Of a stretch of DNA of 64,000 bases, positions 1 through 9,900 are shown in pieces (positions within the stretch are counted from its first letter, which is position 1; each line of letters starts with the position of its first letter). The notes under the pieces were generated by a model. It was given only the letters and a program-made list of their open reading frames with translations, was not told where the DNA came from and searched no databases. The DNA comes from Ciona savignyi (taxonomy: Eukaryota; Chordata; Ascidiacea; Phlebobranchia; Cionidae). Location of the stretch: positions 210,851 to 274,850 of the forward strand of contig CH002541.1 of NCBI GenBank assembly GCA_000149265.1, given 5' to 3'. Position numbers and translations under genes: made by a program.

Positions 1-309
1 ATCTTTGACAGCAGGATTTTCAAAAAACTGACTTTCAAAGCTGTATTGTTTTTTAACAGTTGCCAAATCAGCATTTATGACCTTAAATGAGTTATAAAAA
101 TCCCGTTTTACAGGATCTATTAATGTGGCATAGGCTGCCAAAGCATCTTTATATTCTTTTGAATTTGTATGGCGAGGATATTTCTGCTTGACTTTTTCGT
201 GCGCTTCTGTTATTTCTTTAGGGCTACAGTTCGATTTAAGACCCAAAATTTCATATAAACTTTTCTCATTGGCAGTAGATCCATTAGTTGTGCTTGTAGA
301 TCCACTCAT
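1..309 (-). CDS. J-domain-like protein, 5' coding part (runs off the left edge)
   Basis: The minus strand reads from an ATG at 309-307 with no stop to base 1, giving 103 codons. After a Ser/Thr/Asn-rich leader of about 16 residues comes a segment like helices I-III of a J domain: SLYEILGL at residues 17-24, then a Lys/Glu-rich helix, then an Ala/Tyr-rich helix and DPVKRDFYN, the usual place of 'D..kR..YD'. J domains recruit and stimulate HSP70. The invariant His-Pro-Asp loop is absent: the sequence there is KYPRHTN. If the reading is right, the protein probably does not stimulate HSP70 in the normal way. No splice donor is needed inside this stretch, so it is probably one exon. The rest of the protein, which would show the subfamily, lies outside the window. 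Family assignment is by pattern only. Confidence 0.7.
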   Translation of the reverse strand, partial: MSGSTSTTNGSTANEKSLYEILGLKSNCSPKEITEAHEKVKQKYPRHTNSKEYKDALAAYATLIDPVKRDFYNSFKVINADLATVKKQYSFESQFFENPAVKD

Positions 310-1205
310 TTTATAGTCGTAACTCTAAATGTCCGAAAATATAAATTCAAGTTTTTCCAATTTACTTTCCAAATAATTAGTGTGTGATCACAAAATTTAC
401 CTTAATCTATTTCCTACCAAAAATAAAAAAGAAATATAAAACTTTACCAAGGGTATTTCCCTAACAGGAGACCTAAAAATCTTGGCGGGAATTATCGTTT
501 TTTCGTGTGGAGATTTTATTCCAAATAATCTAGTTTAGTATCGTAGAAACCAAGACTGCGCGTGTTTAACAGTACAGAGTCAAATACGAATAAAGAGTGA
601 AGTGCGATGGACACAGATCATGGAGTTATTGTACAAAACGAATTTTTTATTATGATCGAGCCTGCCTAATTGTTTTGGCGGGAGACCAGGATATCGCAAG
701 GACAAAAATAAAAAAGCTTATTTTGCAGGTTTCTAAGTGGGATTATTTACGAATTAACATAGTTTAGTTCAGGGGTGTGCAACTGTTTCGCGCAATGGGC
801 CAAAACGTACAAGTATAGAGATACCGCGGGCCATAGCCTACCATCGAACCACTTATAATTTTTTTATGACGGCTTTGCTTTTTCGGCAATTGCTTTAGTT
901 GTCTTAAAGCTAAGTTTTGTAACTAACTTAGTGTTCTTTTTGTAACCATAAAATACTTGCTCTTTGCTAAAAACCTTTTTTCAATTGCTGTATTTTACTG
1001 ATATAGTGCTTTGGCAAATCAGGCAAACTACATCTTGATTGTGTTGCCCAATGGAGTATTTTAAACACCATTCATTGTTGAACTTGCGCCTTTCATAATC
1101 AACCTTTTTTTACTGCTAGACATTCAAACTTTGTTAAGCTTTATCAAATAATAACATGCACCCATACAGTAATACTGTATACCACTGCCAGAAAATGGCA
1201 GTTTT
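310..1205. other. Upstream region without recognised genes
   Basis: I see no coding exon on either strand. Besides the two E2F-like sites it holds, near 769-784, the sequence CAGGGGTGTGCAACTG, which resembles the end of a hAT element. A GGGCC-rich stretch follows near 800-830. A related stretch (about 1656-1700, with GTACCGCGGGCC) sits on the other side of the SINE in the same orientation. A matching inverted end was not found, so this is at best a broken element. Confidence 0.4.
482..684. promoter_or_regulatory. Two E2F-like sites upstream of the J-domain gene
   Basis: TTGGCGGGAA at 482-491 and TTTTGGCGGGAG at 673-684 both match the E2F/DP core (TTTSGCGS, commonly TTTGGCGGGAA). They lie about 170 and 365 bp upstream of the start codon of the minus-strand J-domain gene, in otherwise AT-rich DNA. 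This would suit a cell-cycle-regulated promoter. It rests on consensus matching only, and no transcription start is known. Confidence 0.35.
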
Positions 1206-1495
1206 GTCCGGCCCGTTGGTCTAACGGTTAAGTTCGTCGCCTTTCAATCGAAAGGTTGAAGGTGCGAAACTGATCGCTAGCTAGTCGGTTGTGTCCTTGG
1301 GCAAGGCACTTTACGGACATTGCCTGAACCCAGCGGATTAATGGGTTCTACCCAATTGAAGGAATATGTCTATCCTATACAACACACTGCAATAGCTCCG
1401 GTAACCCGACAATGGACGCGAGGTGATCTGACGATTGCCTGTGTGTTAATCCCCTTGGTTTTCCCATCCACGGGGATAATCCTATCCTATCCTTT
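1206..1495 (+). repeat. tRNA-derived SINE (family 1), full-length copy
   Basis: The head is tRNA-like: an A-box-like TTGGTCTAACGGTTAAG and a B-box-like AGGTTGAAGGTGCGAAAC flank a stem of CCTTTC/GAAAGG. A body of about 200 bp follows with landmark stretches CTTGGGCAAGGCACTTTACG, TAATGGGTTCTACC, AGGTGATCTGACGATTG and CACGGGGATAA. It ends in a short CCTAT-type tandem tail. The same unit recurs at about 22808-23102, 27863-28055 and 53761-54144, with older pieces elsewhere. A RNA polymerase III promoter inherited from a tRNA gene is typical of SINEs. Open reading frames across it are incidental. Confidence 0.85.
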
Positions 1496-2346
1496 TATAC
1501 AATGTAGATTATGCTGCAACAATGGGAGGTCGGCACAGTACTATATACGGAATTTAATCGCAGTTTAACGTAGCTTTATGCTGTAGTCAAAAATGCCAAT
1601 GATACCGTTACAATTCAGTGAAAGTTCTTTAATGAATAGCCTACAAAGCACGAAGTCTGTAGCGGGCCAAGTAAAGAGGTACCGCGGGCCGTGCTGTGGC
1701 CTTTATTGTAAACTCGACCGATTACGACGTGTCGACATGCCATTGAAAAACTTAATAAGGTAAAAAAATAGGAAGAAAAAAATTGTTTTGGAAGTTGAAT
1801 AGTTGGTAGGCCTATTGCATCGTAACGTCAATCGGAAGGTAGCTAAATGGCCCGCCACAGATATCTTTGGTCATGAAACCACTCAGTCCATCGAAACCAG
1901 TGGAATGGGTAACGCTGTTTAGTCGTTGATAACGCTGTCTGCTCCCATTTATGGAGATAAAACAAATATATTCCAACCTAATATATTCATTTTTATTACC
2001 AACATCTCTGTAGCAATTAGGTGTCTCTGTAGTGATTTTTGATTTACATATGCTCCTGTCACGTGATGTGTGATTGTTTTATGACGTTTGATATGGAGCG
2101 TCTAAAAACAGAAGGCACAGACCGAAGAGTTATTAATCTGAACGCGAGAGGCGTTCGCCGCTGCAATGTCATGGCAGGATTGCAAGAATTAGTTAAACTG
2201 TGCAGCAGGAGGCCGTGCTTTTAAAACTACTCTGTAGTGGCTTATGATATTATTTCGCTCCTTTTTACATTGTGAATAAGTTTACGCGAATAAAATCAGT
2301 TGAATCATAAAGCACTGGTCAAAAAAATAACCCGTTTATACATTGG
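1496..2346. other. Intergenic, no gene recognised
   Basis: Between the SINE and the lectin 3' end I see no coding exon. A short open frame at 2039-2224 has no recognisable features and no supporting splice sites. The stretch holds a GGGCC-rich piece near 1656-1700 that resembles the one at 800-830. Confidence 0.4.
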
Positions 2347-2352
2347 TTTATT
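2347..2352 (-). terminator. Poly(A) signal AATAAA for the lectin-like gene
   Basis: AATAAA on the minus strand, about 145 nt beyond the stop codon of the three-exon lectin-like gene. The distance is reasonable for a 3' UTR. No cleavage site can be assigned. Confidence 0.4.
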
Positions 2353-2496
2353 GTATTCAATTTAAACAAACCAAACAAGCTTATACGGTTACACTATATA
2401 TAACAAAATGTGAGCACGAGGCCCGTGTAGCTACAAATATAATTCTAGCATATTGAATCGTATATACTTGTTTGCACAGTAGTTGTTGGCTTACAA

Positions 2497-3640
2497 CTAG
2501 ATAGTGCAAAGGTCTCGAGTTTTTTTTGCAGCGGTGTTCGGGACGTTTCGCACGCCAACATCTGTGCGATGTGGATCTTCTTTAACCTCAATCAGAACCC
2601 AGGTGTATGTTGCATACGGCTCCGGCCAACGACCATGGCGCCAGTTCTTGTTATGCGCTGGTAAGCCAAGACTAGTGTACATTTTGTTTTGCTGAAACAT
2701 TAAAAAATATCAGCTTCGTAATCACCAAAATATGATGCAAAAAATAAATATGGCAACGAAGTACTGCACATCCTGCATTAACAATAATATTGAATTGTCT
2801 TATCCAGTTGTTCCATATTTTAGTTTTCTAAGAGTAGAACGCACTCTATATAGTTTAAAAACGACTGCGGATATATATTGTTTAAAAGATAAATGTGGAA
2901 ACAAACCGCTGGGTTGTAGTTCATTGCGAGCCAGACTTGTTGCCACGTAACGCCAACCGATACCATTGTAGCCCTAACGTATTCATAAACTTCGTCATAT
3001 ATTTCCTGCTCAACAATATCCACTAGCCGTCCGCCCAATGTTTTGCACCTCTCCTCAGACTGATTTCTGGTCTGGATATAACGCACCCTTGGTTCAGGCA
3101 TCCATACGTACTGCCCATTTTTAAGCACCTTTCCACCACGAACTGAAATTAAATAGCTTTGAAACATAACCTTACAACCTATTTATGTTAAAGAAAACCA
3201 AAGGCTGTGGGGTTAATATACATATGATTTAATGATAAAACAAATTATGTCAAACCTGAAGAGACAAAGGTCCATTCCACAATTAAATGTGCTTTCCAGC
3301 CTGTGGACTGATCTATTCGCTCCAGTTCCATATTAAACCCGAAGATTTCAATATTTAGCACTGTCGCCTTAAACCTATGCGGCAGAGTTGAATCTTTTGT
3401 TTTCACTGTTGCGCTTGCAGAAATCGGTACCAAATCCAAGCACATTCTGAAGTCGACAAAAATATTTGTCTTCGAAGAATCAGACGCAAGCGACAGATAC
3501 GACACTCCCTTCTGAAAAGACTGTCCTTCTAGAATTTTGGGAAAGGGATTTAAATTCACTGAATACACCGGTTTAAAATGCTTACCTATTACAGAAGTGT
3601 ATAAAGCACATATCACAACTAACATGACGAAGTGTTTCAT
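2497..3640 (-). CDS. Secreted C-type-lectin-like protein, three exons
   Basis: Exons 3640-3256, 3142-2907 and 2691-2497 join in phase (385+236+195=816 nt, 271 residues). Donors are CAG|GTTTGA and GCG|GTTTGT; acceptors are TTTCAG. The N-terminus has a clear signal peptide (Met-Lys, then a hydrophobic core ending near Ser-Val-Ile-Gly). Residues 20-128 form a Val/Leu-rich segment that I cannot name. Exons 2 and 3 look like a C-type lectin fold: RCKTLGGRLVDI, helix 'EIYDEVYEYV', TWQQVWLAMNYN and, near the end, WPEPYATYTWVLI. The calcium-binding EPN/WND motifs are missing and there are only three cysteines after the signal peptide, so calcium-dependent sugar binding is doubtful. Secreted lectin-like proteins often serve in immunity or adhesion; the ligand is unknown. 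A TATA-like box lies just upstream. Confidence 0.8.
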
Positions 3641-3663
3641 GATTGTTTATTAAAATTCAGAAG

Positions 3664-3675
3664 TATTATATAGCA
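3664..3675 (-). promoter_or_regulatory. TATA-like box for the lectin-like gene
   Basis: On the minus strand GCTATATAATAC lies about 25-35 bp upstream of the ATG at 3640. It would place transcription start very close to the start codon. It is a consensus match only. Confidence 0.4.
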
Positions 3676-4035
3676 TTTCTAAACTATAAAACACTAAACC
3701 TTTAGGTGTTTGATATGGAGTCCTGCAGGGCTTCTAAAACACTTACTATTGGTAGAATTAGATAAGTGCAGTTTGACTTTTGATTATTCCTGTCCGCTAT
3801 GAGATTTAGCAGTTGCTCTATATGACTCGTTTCGATATATAACGTTGTCCAACCGGAAGCTTATTACAGTGGAAGCCTTGCAAGCTATTATTCACCCTGT
3901 TGGGATGGTTGACGGAAATACTGTGGATTTTATAGATTTGACGCCATCACATTTTACCTCAGATGATTGTTGTTTATATACACAGATTCATGGTTTAACA
4001 ATTTGTCGGTGATGTGTCTTTGCGTTTGACTGGGG

Positions 4036-4368
4036 GGGGGGGTCGGCAACCTTTTTCATAGTCGCGGGCCAAAACCAAACTTAACTGTATCTTGGCGGGC
4101 CGTAATAAATTTTTTAACTCCACATCAACTTTTCTACGATTTGATAACATTTCAAGATGGCAACTTTGTCTGCACGCACACATTCTCAATAGACACGATC
4201 ATGCGCATATTTTTCATTATTGCCGCATAGCTTGTTGAATTTTGTTAAAATCTAAGATTGCACATGACAAAGTTGGCCGTATTCTATAATACTTCAGTAA
4301 GATGTCTTGGGCCGGATGATTTTATTTGGATGGATGCGGCCCGCGGGCCCGTAGGTTGCCGACCCCTG
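4036..4368. mobile_element. hAT-like non-autonomous element
   Basis: Terminal inverted repeats GGGGTCGGCAACC (4039-4051) and GGTTGCCGACCCC (4354-4366) bound about 330 bp. Next to each end is a CGCGGGCC-type stretch. This end sequence is the common animal hAT type (CAGGGGTCGGCAACC). The left end carries an expanded run of G. I cannot define a clean 8-bp target duplication. No transposase is inside, so it could only move with help from another element. Confidence 0.6.
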
Positions 4369-4544
4369 GGTTGTGAGATGGTAATACGCAATCATTAAGA
4401 CCCGTCAAAGTTTAATTTAAAATATTTTTCATGTCATTATACGTCACACTTATGCCACGCTTTATTACATCGGCTTCTTAGCTTAAAAATATAGATGCAA
4501 TGACAGAAGTTAAACATATAAAATATACAAATTATTATTACCTT

Positions 4545-4634
4545 TCACCGAGCAAAGTTCGAAACCATGACGGACTCGTACCTAAAACAGTCTTTTTGTA
4601 TACAAATTTTAACCATTCCGCCACACGACCGTAC
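4545..4634 (-). repeat. tRNA-derived repeat (family 2), copy 1
   Basis: The minus strand shows TGTGGCGGAATGGTTAA (A-box-like) and GGTTTCGAACTTTGCTCGG (B-box-like), separated by an extra-long middle. This suggests descent from a long-variable-arm tRNA (Leu or Ser type). Related copies are at 6797-6903 and about 48824-48928, all on the minus strand. The stems are not intact enough for a working tRNA. Confidence 0.6.
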
Positions 4635-6501
4635 AGGATACATATTATTGACAAGAAGTTTTGAAAGAAAATATTTGTGTTTACGATAAAAATAAACGCT
4701 TGTGATTTGAGTTGATAAGCACGCAGTATTCTGACGTACTTATCAGCACAATTGCAGCAACGAAACTAAATCCGGATCACTCGCCGCATAACACCCACCG
4801 CAATACAATAGGTTTATGCAGACTCCTTTGCCCGAGGCCGACAACACGCAGGTTTCGTATTCGGAGAACGGGAGAAACGCCAACGTCGCTCAACGTTATC
4901 TTACCTACGCAAACGACGCACAGACCGACGTAAAACGTAATGATGTGAAAAATATAAATTTTTGTTTGCGTAAAGTGCGGCTTTGAAAACCTTATCCGAC
5001 GTATAAACAATCTACTACTTTACTGTGGAAATTTAAATTCCGCAATGTTCGTAGGTGTAGCTTCTGTGGTTGAATAACAAATTATCGTGCAGTTCACACA
5101 ACATACAATCTTTTGCTAATTTTTAAAACAGTATTATTGTGGCAAATCTGTCTAAATACGGACTTAAAAATACATATGGAGACAAATTTTAAAACAAATT
5201 TAAATTGTATTGTGATATTCAACGCGAGGTTTTGCTAATACGCAATTGCTGGCAGGTTACTGGATAGGTAATATTTTATATTGTTATCACCATAAAAACA
5301 CGACATTTGTTTTAAATAGGACTTTAAGAAAATATATATTTATATCCGTCACCCTTGGACTTTAATTGGGCCCTTTTGTGTTTTGTGTTGGGATTTGGGC
5401 TGCAACGAAATATCGGCAATCGCGATTATCATACCACAGATGCATTATTTTATCAAGGAACTTTTGCTTAAAATGCGCCTTGAGTATCGGTAAAAATAGC
5501 GTTTAGGGACTCACAAACACATTTTTATGTCGAACAACACCTTTACTTAGCAACACTTGTTATTGTGATACTCATAGTCCTACGCCTATCATTATGTATT
5601 ATTATGCTCAATATATTCTTTAATACTGTTTACTGTTTAATTATACATACTCTATAACGGCCATGGTACCATACATATGGATTTATACAAGTTAACTTTC
5701 CTTACTTTCAAACTTAGAATAAGTTAAGTTGTTTTAAGTAATATATAAAGTTTAAATTAACCCGTGAAAAATGTTTTGTGTAATCGAAGTCACTAGAAAA
5801 ACTTAACGAACGCAATATTTACGAACTACGCTTATCGGCGTCTTGAAACTTTTTGTTTCCAACGCAATTACATGACGTAGTCCTTCAGTAGGTAAAGCGG
5901 GTTTAGATTTTACACGTCGGTTTGTAAGCTTATTGAAATAATAAGAAATGAGGTTAATTTCACTTGCAAGTCTTATTAATTGACACACTTTAGTTTTATT
6001 GTCATCAAGAAACGCATTTCCATCCGTTAGAGACGTTTAGTTTAGATTTTGGGAATTTCCCATCTTTACTAACGATAATCACGATTATCGCGCTACGTGA
6101 CTAGCGATTATGGATACTTTTTTTACAAGTATCGTTGCAGCCCTAGTTATGGCACATATTCCAGTGTTTTGCCAAGCAATAATAAGTGTTCCCCAGTTTT
6201 GTTGCATTTTACACTATCGTATTTTAAAACAAGGGTGTTTATGGTGTACCAGGTTAGTAATTTGTCGTGAAAAAGGTCAAAAGTTTATTGAGAAATTATT
6301 TACAGAATGAGGTACAATTCACAGATTCGACCATAAATTTCAGTTTGGAAAAAAAACCGTAGAGTTTGTATGGATCGATTCTTAGTGACAGACTATTTCA
6401 TTTGGCCACTTTCCACCACCGAGGGGACACATTTGCCTTAAAGTTGTCGTACAGATACCGATGTAACCATATAAATTTGACTTTTATGTAAGCAAAATAT
6501 T

Positions 6502-6672
6502 TGGGATAGGATACAATAGGAAATTCATATTTATCCCCGTGATTGGGAAAACCAAGCGGGTTAACAGACGGGTAATTGCCAGATTACCTCGTGCCCACTG
6601 TCATGTTACCGAGCTATTGCAGTGTGTTGTCTATGATTTACACGTTTCTTCAACTTGGTATAAGAACCCATT
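6502..6672 (-). repeat. SINE family 1, degenerate reverse copy (3' part)
   Basis: Reverse complement of the family 1 body: TATCCCCGTGATTGGGAAAACC, then a degenerate match to the GCAATCGTCAGATCACCTCG stretch, then GCTATTGCAGTGTGTTGT, ending near AAGAACCC. The order matches the full copies. The tRNA-like head is missing. Confidence 0.7.
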
Positions 6673-6796
6673 ATTTAAATATTGTACTGTTACTAAATGC
6701 CTATTTTGACGTAAAAGTATATTTAGTGTGTACAGTTGATATGTGGCGATTTCGAGCGGCAGATTTCTTAATGAGGCTATAGTTTGCATGCTTTTT

Positions 6797-6903
6797 TACC
6801 GAGCTAAGTTTCGAACCCTTGATGGGCTAAGCACACGGTCCGTTTTTGTATAGAAGTCGGTATATGTATCGGTCACGCTAACTATTCGGCCACACGACCG
6901 TAC
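6797..6903 (-). repeat. tRNA-derived repeat (family 2), copy 2
   Basis: The minus strand reads GTGTGGCCGAATAGTTAGCG (A-box-like) and AAGGGTTCGAAACTTAGC (B-box-like) with about 50 bases between, as in copy 1. The B box is the best preserved of the three copies. There is no proper acceptor stem, so a functional tRNA is unlikely. Confidence 0.6.
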
Positions 6904-9900
6904 TATAGTTTGCATTCCCGCAGTTAAGCTGCGGTGAATCAGAATTACCGCCCCATACCGCCAATTCCGTCTGTAAACTGTTAAGGATTGCGTATTAGTA
7001 TCTCTAAGCGCAAATCCGGTAATTAAATGAATAAAGTTAACAACATTTGCTGATAGCCTATTGTTTCCCAAATCCATCTATACTTTTGTACCTATCATCA
7101 TGTTTTTTTCAGCAGCGTTATGTAATGCACAAAGATATTTTGACATACCGCACTGCTTCTCAAGATTTAGCAAAAACTTGAAGAGGCCCACATAAGTAAT
7201 ACGTTTTTTGGTCGAAATGTGCAATACAATATTGTTCATTGCGGTGTGCATGCGGTCTTTCATTTCGTCTTGAAAAGGTGTATTTGTTTCGCATGTATAA
7301 AAATGCTTAACAATTTTCCCTGCTATTTAGAATGAAGATCTTGACACTCAATAATCTGTATCTTGTATGAGATACCTTGAAGTTATTCCACACATATATT
7401 ACCTATACGCGGGTTTATCATGGAAATCGAACTTACATACTAGGCTACATAATTATTATATAAAACAGACATAGAACAAATGCAATGGTGCCTGCTTCGA
7501 AGCTTGGTCCGGTACAAAGGCAGTAGATGAATTCAAATCTTGTACTTGTCTTGACATGATCTCGGATAGTGCCCATTCGGACCAGATTATAAATAGAGTC
7601 TAGAGAAATGCGGCCAAACTAAATTGCACAAATCGTGGTAAAAGAAGTTCAGAGATAAGTTACCGTTCACACATTCTCTAAGTGTACTGTTTAACAACAA
7701 CAATTGATGTAATTTCAATCTATAAAAGTTTACTATTTATTATTTTTAATATATATATATAGTTAACAATTTTGTGTTATATGTTTCTTTATATTTGTGG
7801 TTGTCCTGCTCTATTTCCTGCACCTGTTTGTTAACAGTTTAGCAAACTTTGTTTTCACTTTATATTCCGTATATCTCCGAGAGGTATTATCGTGTTTCGA
7901 TTCCCAAGTGTGGAATATGGTAAGGCTAGAGTTGGCAGCTTAACAATTCCTAGCCATGTGTTGCATATCTCTTACTGAAGGTAGTATAGTTGGGCACTCA
8001 AGTCCTAAGTGCTCGCCAGTGTTTTAGTGTTTGCTCTCCCCCGTTTGGCCATCATTGAACAGCACAAGACAAGTGCTACGACCGTTCGCTTTATTAGGTA
8101 CCAGCAGTTTATGAAAAGTGCGATTTTATTTCTTCCAGCTACCAAATCTCATATTTTATGACGAGCGTTGTGAAAGTGAAGAGAGTGCACAGATGCGGTT
8201 TGAAAAGCATTTTAAATATTCTGCATTTTAAAATCACTCCGTCGTAGTTTTCCAATCAACCAATAAAATCTACGTTGTTTTGGTAGTTAAATCTAAATGT
8301 GATTTTCGAATATACTGTGAATATCGAAAGCACTGATTCTTACCATAAGATATACAAATAGTTATTTTCTGGGGTGGAAATATACAGTGAGAAGACATAA
8401 GTTTATATTTTGACTAAATTATATATAGCACGAATAAACGATTCAAAGACTATAAAGTCGTAGGATTGGTTGGCTTGGTGTGTGTACTTGTCATTGCCTC
8501 TTGGATATATTATTGTAGTCGATTAGCCACAGATGAAAAAATCGTTCGCTATACATAACCACTGCGTCACACGCTGTTTTAAATTGTTTATATGGCGAGT
8601 TTTAACGCTTTTGATTTTACAGATTTTTTAATATGCTTTTAATTACTAATTGTTAAAGAAGCAAAAATTAAATACACTAAAATCTAAGCACAGCGTATAA
8701 CGACAAACGACATTATAAGTGTTAAAAAGTGACGTTTACTTAAATTCAAATGTGTTCCTTGGTGGTCGTTTGGATGGCTATGCTTTATCCAACGTTTTAG
8801 TGGAATGAGTAATGGCCACACTTGAGCATCGGTCTATTTTGTCATACGCAAAACAAGACTATGTAAGCTCCTTAAAGCACGCAACTCTTCGCCAAGTGGC
8901 CAGCAGCTTTGTCAACTTTCGTAAGGCTTGTCGCGGAGATTCGTTTTTTTGTCTGCTAACCACATTCCAAGGGCGCGAAAAGTGGCCACCTCGGTTTTAT
9001 TATCCTTCTTTTATTTAAACCAGTCCCTATGTCTCACCGCACTAATCGTTTGCCGGTTATACTATTTCAGAAATAGATAAATAGAATAGGCAAAATGCTT
9101 GAAAGTTGAAATAGGTCAGTATTATTTTTGGAACAGTAATCTAAGCGCTAACATCGATACGTGATTATACTTAAACTGCAGTTATTTTTTTGGTGATAAA
9201 ATATAATTGGGTGTATATAAGTAGCCACCTATGTACTGTTTATATATACATATTTCTTTAGTGTTATATAGGTTAACATAAAGAGAGAAAAAGTAACAAA
9301 ATAGAAATCTAAAAACGGGATAATCGACGCCCCGCTAAATATTTGAATATGCACGTTTCCAGAGTAATAAAAACTACACTTACCACTGCAGTACATTATT
9401 AAGATTTATAACTATGTCGTGGTTAGTGATTCATAGCGCAAGCTGTTATACGCTTCACTGGTCGCGCTATACACTTTTGCCTGGTGTTTGAATGTGTCAT
9501 TTTTTTACGTTTTACCCTAAAACTGACGTTCTCAACAAAAATAGAATATTTTTTCTTGAGAAGAAGTAATAAATATTTTGTTTCTTGCTTTTAATTTGAA
9601 TACCTTTCTATTTATTAACGTTGGGTCGCTATGGTAACAACATGAACTACTTTTCTCATAACCGCTATCCAATTGTTCCACGTGGTCGCCAGAAGAAAGG
9701 GCGCAATTTGTCGTCATCGTTTTTTGTTCACTTCGTGAATATTGAGCCAAATCGGCCTTTATTATTCTCTTTGTCACTTTTGGATATTGTTCGTCCCACG
9801 ACTGGGCGACGACGACATATTGAAACGGGCCATAACCCGCCAAAAGCAAACGGGCAGGCACACATGGTACGATCGCAGCGAATATAGAGCTTGGTTAATA

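Noticed and set aside
1206-1568. 82-codon open frame over the SINE
   Set aside because: It lies wholly within a repeat that occurs several times in the window, with varying frames.
769-1700. A second hAT element from CAGGGGTGTGCAACTG to the GGGCC stretch after the SINE
   Set aside because: The two GGGCC stretches are in direct, not inverted, orientation and no matching right end was seen.
6797-6903. Functional tRNA-Leu or tRNA-Ser gene
   Set aside because: A and B boxes are recognisable, but the acceptor and anticodon stems do not form.
8812-9018. 68-codon open frame in the gene-poor region
   Set aside because: No motif, no splice support, and a length expected by chance.
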